64,000 nucleotides of DNA from an uncultured Verrucomicrobiota bacterium (GTDB lineage Bacteria; Verrucomicrobiota; Verrucomicrobiia; Limisphaerales; UBA9464), in assembly GCA_903939515.1 (NCBI GenBank), contig CAJAHH010000031.1, forward strand, positions 106,811-170,810, written 5' to 3'. Both the position numbers and the translations under genes were made by a program. Positions within the stretch are counted from its first letter, which is position 1. Every line of letters starts with the position of its first letter. This document shows, piece after piece, positions 58,681 to 64,000 of the stretch. A model generated the notes under the pieces. The model ran no database searches. It had not been told where the DNA came from and saw only the letters and a list, made by a program, of their open reading frames with translations.

Positions 58681-60510
58681 TTAGCCGCGAATGAATTGGG
58701 CGTGCATGCGGGCGTAAATGCCTCCTTGGGCGATGAGGCTTTCGTGAGTGCCGCGTTCGACGATGCGACCGTGGTCGAGCACGAGGATTAGGTCGGCACC
58801 GCGGACGGTGCTGAGTCGGTGGGCGATGACGAGGCTGGTGCGGCGCTGGAATAAGGTGCGAAGGGCTTCCTGGATGAGTCGCTCGGTCTGTGGGTCTACG
58901 GCGCTGGTCGCTTCGTCGAAGATGAGAATCCGTGGCGCGGCGACCATGGCCCGGGTGATGGTGATGAGTTGCCGCTCGCCAGCACTGAAGTTGCCTCCGC
59001 GTTCGCGGACTTCGGTGGCGTAGCCGGTGGGGAGACGTTCGATGACGGAATGGGTTCCCAGGGCTTTGGCGGCGACGATGACTTCTTCGTCGGTGGATTC
59101 GGGGCGTCCAAACTTGAGGTTCTCCATGACCGTGCCGGTGAAGAGAAAATTCTCCTGGGTGACCATGCCCAGTTGTCGGTGCAATGAGCTGAGTGTGTGG
59201 TCGGCGATGGGGAGTCCATCGACGCGAATTCGACCTGCTTGGGGTTCGTAGAAACGGGCCAGGAGGCTGATGATGCTGGTTTTGCCCGATCCGGTGTGGC
59301 CCACGAGGGCGATGGTCGAGCCGGCGGGAATGGAGAAATGGATGTCCTCGAGGATCCACCGGTCGGCGGGTGTGGTGTCGTAGCGGAAGGAGACGCCTTC
59401 GAAGGAAACCTCTCCGCGCACTGAGGGTAGGTCGGTGGCGGCCGCGGAGTCTTTCACTTGGGGCTCGGTGTCCAAGAGGGCGAAGATGCGTTCAGCGCTG
59501 GCGGCGGCGGATAGGACGGCGTTGTAAAGGTCTCCCATCGTTTGGATGGGGCCGAAGAACATGCCCAGATAAAGGACGAAGGCGGCGAGTCCGCCGACAG
59601 TCATTCCGCCTTGCTGGACACGCCATCCGCCGTAGCCGAGGACGATGGCTGTGGCGAGGCCGGACAAGAGTCCAACAGCCGGCATGTAGGTGTGGAAGAC
59701 CCGCGCCGAGGCCACCCATCGCTCTGTGAAATCGGTTTGTAGGCTTTGGAATCTGCGGAGGTTTTCAGCTTCGCGGACGAAGGCTTGGATCACGCGGACG
59801 CCAGAGATGTTCTCAGCCATGGCGGCGATGAGGCGGGATTGGGTGCCTCTGAGACTGCGGTAGGCCTCGCGTCCGCGGCGGTGAAACCAGTGGGTGATCC
59901 AGGCCAAAAGGGGGAGGACCGAGCACACGGCCAAGCTCAGGCGCAGGTCGTATTGCACCATGAGCACGACGACGCCTACTAGGGTGACGAGGCTGGAGAG
60001 GGCTTGCCCAGCACCCCACGTGAGGACCCGGTCCAACGAATCGACGTCGGAGTCGGCCCGGGCAATAATCCGGCCTTGGTGGGTTCGGTCAAAATAGTTG
60101 AGCGAGAGGCGTTGGATGTGCTCGAAGACGGCCAGACGCAAGTCGTTCATGGCTCCCTGGCCCGTCTCGATGGAGGTGCGGACTTGAATGACGGTCAGCC
60201 ACCATCCCAGCAGCAGGTTGGCCAGGTAGAGTCCGCTCAAGATGAGGATTTCGTGGGCTGCCGCGGATTCGCTGAGCGCCGTGGAGGCCCCGCCAGCTGC
60301 GAGGACGGGGCTTAATGCGTGGTCGATGCTGTGTTGGATGAGCCGTGGTCCGACGAGTGCGGACGCGGTGGCCAGGAGAGTGAGGGCGAGGTTGGTGTAC
60401 AGTGCTCGGCGATAGGGCCGGGTGTACGCGAAGAGCCTCTTGAGCAGTGAACCGCGCAAGCTGCTCTGGGCGAACTCCTCGTCGAGGGCGATGTCGTCGT
60501 GGGTGGCCAT
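58681..60510 (-). CDS. ABC exporter half-transporter with altered signature motif
   Basis: A 609-residue type IV ABC exporter (six helices, then nucleotide-binding domain). Walker A is LVGHTGSGKTS, the signature is NFSAGERQL instead of LSGGQ, Walker B ILIFDEATSAVD keeps the catalytic glutamate, and the H-loop is VIAHRLST. It starts at the ATG at 60510, sharing one base with the TGA of the upstream partner (TGATG). The pair makes a heterodimeric exporter, MdlA/MdlB-like, possibly for drugs or lipids. The altered signature would fall at the degenerate ATP site of the dimer. Confidence 0.92.
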   Translation of the reverse strand: MATHDDIALDEEFAQSSLRGSLLKRLFAYTRPYRRALYTNLALTLLATASALVGPRLIQHSIDHALSPVLAAGGASTALSESAAAHEILILSGLYLANLLLGWWLTVIQVRTSIETGQGAMNDLRLAVFEHIQRLSLNYFDRTHQGRIIARADSDVDSLDRVLTWGAGQALSSLVTLVGVVVLMVQYDLRLSLAVCSVLPLLAWITHWFHRRGREAYRSLRGTQSRLIAAMAENISGVRVIQAFVREAENLRRFQSLQTDFTERWVASARVFHTYMPAVGLLSGLATAIVLGYGGWRVQQGGMTVGGLAAFVLYLGMFFGPIQTMGDLYNAVLSAAASAERIFALLDTEPQVKDSAAATDLPSVRGEVSFEGVSFRYDTTPADRWILEDIHFSIPAGSTIALVGHTGSGKTSIISLLARFYEPQAGRIRVDGLPIADHTLSSLHRQLGMVTQENFLFTGTVMENLKFGRPESTDEEVIVAAKALGTHSVIERLPTGYATEVRERGGNFSAGERQLITITRAMVAAPRILIFDEATSAVDPQTERLIQEALRTLFQRRTSLVIAHRLSTVRGADLILVLDHGRIVERGTHESLIAQGGIYARMHAQFIRG

Positions 60511-62363
60511 CAGTGCGCTGGGGTCTGCGGTTCCGGGTGAGCGAACAATTCCCGGTAGAGCGAGCAATCGGTCAGGAGCGATGTGTGCTGGCCTTGGGCC
60601 ACGAGTTTGCCTTCTTGCATGACAAGAATCTGATCGGCGCTGCGGATGGTGGCAGCCCGGTGCGCCACCAAGAATGTCGTGCGACCGCGGCACAGTTCCC
60701 GCATCGCTTCCCGGATTTCTTCTTCGGTGGAGGGATCTACGGCGCTGGTCGCGTCATCGAGGAGTACGATCTGGGGTTGGATGAGCAGGGCGCGGGCAAT
60801 AGCGATGCGCTGGCGTTGGCCTCCGCTGAGGGAAATGCCGCGTTCGCCGATGACGGTGTCGTAGCCCTGGGGCAGTTCGCGGATGAATCCGTCGGCTCGG
60901 GCGGTGCGGGCCGCTGCTTCGATCTCTTCCCGTGAAGCCAGGGGGCGTCCGAGGGCGATATTCTCTGCGAGGGTCGCGCTGAAGAGGAAGGTCTCTTGGA
61001 AGACGATGCCAATTCTCTGGCGGAGGGTGTCGCGATCCCAGTCTCGGAGGTCGGTGTTATCGAGCAAGATGCGGCCGTGGGTCGGTTCGTAGAATCGGGC
61101 GATGAGGGCTAGCAGGGTGGATTTGCCGGAGCCGGTCGGGCCGACGATGGCGACTCTGCTGCCTGCAGGGATCGTGAAGGACAGCCCTTCGAGGGCCTGG
61201 GTGCGAGAGGGTGTCGTTGCTGCGTGGCGATTCTCTGCGGGCTGCGGCTTGGATTCATCGAGCACTCGGAGGGAGGGCTCGGAGACGTACTGAAAGGCGA
61301 TGTCTTCGAAAGCAATGGCACCTTGGATAGGGCTGTTTCGTCCGGGCGGGCGTTGGGGGCCTGGAACGGACGGCGGATCGAGTAATTCGCTGATCCGCTG
61401 GGCGGCGGAACTGGAGTTCTGGAGGATGTTGGTGATTTGACCAATGACGCCGATTCGTCCGCCCAGGGCCATTTGATAGACCAGCACCTTCGCCAGGTCG
61501 CCCAGAGAGATCGAGCCGTGGAGCACCTCGCTGCCCCCGATCCACAGGGTCAATGGCACGGCCAGACCAAAGAGGAATTGGGCGAAGGGAACTCGAGCCG
61601 CCCAGTAGTTGACGGCCTCGGCCAGTTCCTTGAGGAAATCAGTTCGTCGCAATCGGAATTTGGTGATTTCGGCTGATTCCCGTGCAAAGGCCTTCACTAC
61701 CCGGACTCCGGCAATGTTCTCTTGGATGACCGTGCTCATGGCTCCGTGCCGCTCATGTACGCGCCGCCATCGGGGCTGCAGTTGGGCGGCAAACCAGGCC
61801 ATGCTGGCCACGGTGGGAACGAGGGCCAGCAAGGTCATCAGGCCGAGCCGTGGGCTGGTGATGAAAATGAGGGACAAGGTTCCGATTAAACCGGCAGCGA
61901 CATCCACGCCGAAGAGCAGGCAGACGAAGAGGAGGTCCTGCAGGCGGCCGACATCGGTTCCAGCCCGGGAGATTAATTCACCGGTTCGGGCGTTGTCATG
62001 CCAGGCGAACGAGCGCCGTTGGAGCGAGTCGTACACGGCGGCCCGGACGTCTCCCAGGGCTGTCTGTGCAGTCCGGTTGCGAATGGGTCCCAGCACGAGT
62101 CCGACTCCGGCTCGGAGCACCACTAAGCCAAGGAAGAGACCGATCGTTTTGCCGAGAGACCCGTCCGCCGCCGTGCCACCGAGGGCTGTGATGGTGAATC
62201 CTAAGAACTGCGGCAACGACAGCTCGATACTGATGTTGAGGAGCAGGAGTCCGATGGAGAGGGCGGTCCAACCCGGTCGTTTGCCTAAAAAGCCCACGAT
62301 GCGCCACACCGCCGCCATGGGGCGGATTTGCGGTGGTTGGAGGGATGGACTGGGTCGGGGCAT
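60510..62363 (-). CDS. ABC exporter half-transporter with degenerate Walker B
   Basis: A 617-residue partner of the same type. Walker A is IVGPTGSGKSTLL, the signature is the consensus LSGGQRQR, but Walker B reads IVLLDDATSAVD, with Asp in place of the catalytic glutamate. Asymmetric exporters such as TM287/288 and BmrCD have just this arrangement, one ATP site hydrolysing and one not. A ~20-residue insert with SKPQPAENRHAATT lies before the ATPase domain. It follows sufE by 14 nt. The start is the ATG at 62363; an internal ATG 15 codons in is also possible. Confidence 0.92.
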   Translation of the reverse strand: MPRPSPSLQPPQIRPMAAVWRIVGFLGKRPGWTALSIGLLLLNISIELSLPQFLGFTITALGGTAADGSLGKTIGLFLGLVVLRAGVGLVLGPIRNRTAQTALGDVRAAVYDSLQRRSFAWHDNARTGELISRAGTDVGRLQDLLFVCLLFGVDVAAGLIGTLSLIFITSPRLGLMTLLALVPTVASMAWFAAQLQPRWRRVHERHGAMSTVIQENIAGVRVVKAFARESAEITKFRLRRTDFLKELAEAVNYWAARVPFAQFLFGLAVPLTLWIGGSEVLHGSISLGDLAKVLVYQMALGGRIGVIGQITNILQNSSSAAQRISELLDPPSVPGPQRPPGRNSPIQGAIAFEDIAFQYVSEPSLRVLDESKPQPAENRHAATTPSRTQALEGLSFTIPAGSRVAIVGPTGSGKSTLLALIARFYEPTHGRILLDNTDLRDWDRDTLRQRIGIVFQETFLFSATLAENIALGRPLASREEIEAAARTARADGFIRELPQGYDTVIGERGISLSGGQRQRIAIARALLIQPQIVLLDDATSAVDPSTEEEIREAMRELCRGRTTFLVAHRAATIRSADQILVMQEGKLVAQGQHTSLLTDCSLYRELFAHPEPQTPAH

Positions 62364-62377
62364 GACCGGAGTGATCT

Positions 62378-62821
62378 TCAGTGTTGGGGCGAGGCCGATT
62401 GGCGGGCGAAGGTTTTGGTGGCGGTTATTAAATTGCGGATCGTCTTCTGGCGATTCTCCGCGAGCTGTTTCAGGAGTCCCAACGAGTCGAAGGCGCTAAA
62501 ATCGAGGGCGGCAATCTCGTCGGGAGTTCCTCCGGAGGCCAGTTCGGCGATGGCTCCGGCGAGGCTCTTGAGGGTCATGGCGTCCGAATCGGTCTGGAAC
62601 CAGCATCGTCCGTCTTGCCACTGAGCGATCCACCAGGTGCGCACCAGGCAGCCCGCCACCCGGTGAACTTCCTGACGATCGGTTGCCGGCAGCGGAGGTT
62701 TTAGACGGGCCGCTTCCACGAGGTGAGCCAGGCGCGTCTGCGGATCGTTCAGGGCCGCGAGTCGTGCGGACCAGTGCGCCAAGCGAAGGGTCGGCGGCAG
62801 CGGGTCGGTCGGTGCGGCCAT
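62378..62821 (-). CDS. sufE: SufE-like sulfur acceptor protein
   Basis: A 147-residue protein of the SufE/CsdE family that receives persulfide sulfur from a cysteine desulfurase for Fe-S cluster building. The key cysteine is Cys58 in RVAGCLVRTWW, which corresponds to V-x-G-C in SufE. The later LKSLAGAIAELASGGTPDEIA, split as SLAGAIAELASGGTPDE, is the family's second half. It lies between thiG and the ABC exporter genes, all on the minus strand with gaps of 8 and 14 nt. No SufS or SufBCD is seen here. Confidence 0.88.
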   Translation of the reverse strand: MAAPTDPLPPTLRLAHWSARLAALNDPQTRLAHLVEAARLKPPLPATDRQEVHRVAGCLVRTWWIAQWQDGRCWFQTDSDAMTLKSLAGAIAELASGGTPDEIAALDFSAFDSLGLLKQLAENRQKTIRNLITATKTFARQSASPQH

Positions 62822-62829
62822 GGCCGGAT

Positions 62830-63609
62830 TCAGTTGAGGAAGGCCGTCAGCGGGCTGGTCGGGCTGGCGTGATCGATGGTTTCACCGAGGCCGAGTTCAT
62901 AGGCGGTGCGGCCTGCGGTGACGGCGTCGCGGAAGGCGATGGCCATGCGGGACGGATCGGAGGCCACCGCGATGGCGGTGTTGACGAGCACGGCATCGGC
63001 TCCCAGTTCCATGGCTTCGGCGGCGTGGCTGGGGGCCCCAATGCCTGCGTCCACAATAATGGGCACGGTGGCCTGTTCAATGATGATGCGAATTTGGTCA
63101 CGGGTCTGGAGCCCTCGGTGGGAACCGATGGGGGAGCCCAGGGGCATGACGGTGGCTGTGCCGATTTCTTGGAGGCGTTTGGCCAAGACCGGGTCGGCGT
63201 TGATGTAGGGAAGCACGACGAAGCCTTCGGCCACGAGTTGCTTGGCGGCTTCGAAGGTCTCTATGGGATCGGGCAGCAGGTAGCGGGGGTCGGGGTGGAT
63301 TTCGAGTTTGATCCACTTGGGCAAGCCGGCGGCCGCGGCCAACCGGGCGAGTCGAACTGCTTCCGCTGCGTTCATCGCTCCGCTGGTGTTGGGAAGGATG
63401 AGGTAGCGCTTGGGATCGATGAATTCGAGGATGTTGGCGAAGGGGTCTTTCTGGCCGCTGAGGTCGACGCGGCGCAGGGCGACGGTGACTATTTGTGTGC
63501 CGCTGGCCTCCAAAGCGCTGCGCATGGACTCTGGGGACGGGAACTTTCCGGTTCCGAGGAACAGACGAGAGTCAAAAGAACGACCGGCGATGAGCAGCGG
63601 TTTCGACAT
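62830..63609 (-). CDS. thiG: thiazole synthase
   Basis: A 259-residue TIM-barrel enzyme that forms the thiazole ring of thiamine from DXP, dehydroglycine and ThiS thiocarboxylate. The Schiff-base lysine is Lys101 in LPKWIKLEI, and the family is clear from [38 protein letters not shown] and [18 protein letters not shown], split as [15 protein letters not shown]. The sulfur carrier ThiS and other thi genes are absent from the window. It precedes sufE by 8 nt, which fits a shared theme of sulfur transfer. A 391-bp repeat-bearing region lies upstream, with no thi-box recognised. Confidence 0.94.
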   Translation of the reverse strand: MSKPLLIAGRSFDSRLFLGTGKFPSPESMRSALEASGTQIVTVALRRVDLSGQKDPFANILEFIDPKRYLILPNTSGAMNAAEAVRLARLAAAAGLPKWIKLEIHPDPRYLLPDPIETFEAAKQLVAEGFVVLPYINADPVLAKRLQEIGTATVMPLGSPIGSHRGLQTRDQIRIIIEQATVPIIVDAGIGAPSHAAEAMELGADAVLVNTAIAVASDPSRMAIAFRDAVTAGRTAYELGLGETIDHASPTSPLTAFLN

Positions 63610-63765
63610 GTGGGCAGTATACTCTCAAATCCGTTGATGCGTTGTAAAGCCGGTGACCGAAAAGGCGGAGTGTTCTCCTGCAGGCCGATGATCCGCGTTG
63701 GTTCTGGCTTTTTATATGAAGGCGCGGAAAGGGATAAGGAGAGGAGATCTAGTGGGCGGGGCTCC
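63610..63765. other. upstream region of thiG before the repeats
   Basis: This stretch should hold the promoter of the thiG-sufE-ABC operon. I looked for the conserved thi-box of the TPP riboswitch (CTGAGA and GGAA...CCTGA elements) and did not find a convincing one. No coding frame is evident. Confidence 0.4.
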
Positions 63766-63876
63766 GCGGTGTCAGGCCTCCGCTCGCTGAGTAGGCTCTG
63801 AGGAGGATCAGCTTTCGCGCTGTGCGCGAGAGGGTTGGGGTGTTCGCCTCCAAGGCTCGCTCCGGCCTGACACCGC
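63766..63876. repeat. palindromic repeat element, copy 2
   Basis: The 13-bp arms GCGGTGTCAGGCC and GGCCTGACACCGC are perfectly complementary. The inner hairpin TCGCGC-TGT-GCGCGA is at 63815-63829. Length 111 bp and internal order match the copy at 58291. Confidence 0.85.
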
Positions 63877-63901
63877 TCCGCTACGGTTTTTGGTGGGCTC
63901 C

Positions 63902-64000
63902 GCGGTGTCAGGCCTTCGCTCGCTGAGTAGGCTCTGAGGAGGATGAGCTTTCGCGCTGTGCGCGAGGGGGTTGGGTTGTTCGCCTCCAAGGCTAGCTCCG
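63902..64000. repeat. palindromic repeat element, copy 3, cut by window end
   Basis: The left arm GCGGTGTCAGGCC is at 63902-63914 and the inner hairpin at 63951-63965. The right arm would lie just past the window. It is in direct orientation to copy 2, 136 bp apart, with few internal differences, so a recent tandem duplication is likely. Confidence 0.85.

Noticed and set aside
63610..63765. TPP riboswitch upstream of thiG
   Set aside because: The conserved CTGAGA and ACCTGA elements are not recognisable on the minus strand.

Overview
The window looks like a chromosomal segment of a GC-rich, heterotrophic, aerobic Gram-negative bacterium. I infer Verrucomicrobiota, perhaps of the Limisphaerales/Pedosphaera type. 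The reasons are an alternative complex III operon joined to a cbb3-type oxidase, System II cytochrome c maturation, redoxin/cytochrome/monooxygenase fusions, FG-GAP/UnbV proteins, and secreted proteins with extra C-terminal domains. No 16S gene, tRNA, CRISPR array, transposase or phage structural gene was seen. The lineage call rests on gene content only.

Layout. 1-1.6 kb: the tail of an unknown gene and a tRNA-dihydrouridine synthase. 1.7-9.3 kb (minus strand): a surface-polysaccharide cluster with a sugar 4,6-dehydratase/epimerase, a sugar C-methyltransferase, an RmlD-like reductase, a family 2 glycosyltransferase, a YfhO-like membrane protein and a small methyltransferase. 9.4-14.0 kb: sedoheptulose-7-phosphate isomerase, a secreted cyclophilin and IleS. 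14.5-26.0 kb: one tightly packed respiratory operon, actABCDEF followed by an unknown membrane protein, a CcoS-like protein and CcoN, CcoO and a monoheme CcoP. 26.1-28.8 kb: a small lipoprotein, an FtsB-like protein and a large redoxin/cytochrome/monooxygenase-like protein. 29.0-31.8 kb: a flippase diverging from a heptosyltransferase-family gene. 32.0-39.6 kb: ribosomal protein bS21, a sugar isomerase-like TIM barrel, an LPG-synthase-like membrane protein, a duplicated-domain lipoprotein, ResB and CcsA, and RidA.

40.7-43.7 kb is an AT-rich accessory island with a small HTH-like protein and a 703-residue protein ending in a formylglycine-generating-enzyme-like domain. 43.7-51.7 kb: FolC, a Gfo/Idh/MocA oxidoreductase, a large FG-GAP/UnbV secreted protein, PhzF and MoxR. 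51.8-53.2 kb: a second AT-rich spot with an XRE regulator and a cytidylyltransferase-like gene. 53.2-58.0 kb: RdgB, an iron-uptake locus (FeoB, FeoA and a cysteine-rich second FeoA) and a class V aminotransferase. 58.7-63.6 kb: a heterodimeric ABC exporter, SufE and ThiG. The intergenic stretches at 58.0-58.7 kb and 63.7-64.0 kb carry a structured repeat family.

How the genes fit together: quinol is oxidised by the Act complex, electrons pass through its c-type hemes to the adjacent cbb3 oxidase, and ResB/CcsA at 36-39 kb would attach those hemes. FeoAB supplies ferrous iron and SufE supports Fe-S assembly. The most notable unexplained signals are a triple, helically phased repeat conserved upstream of both feoA genes, a ~110-bp palindromic repeat family with compensatory changes in its terminal stem, and a shared palindrome in front of the two small regulators of the AT-rich islands.
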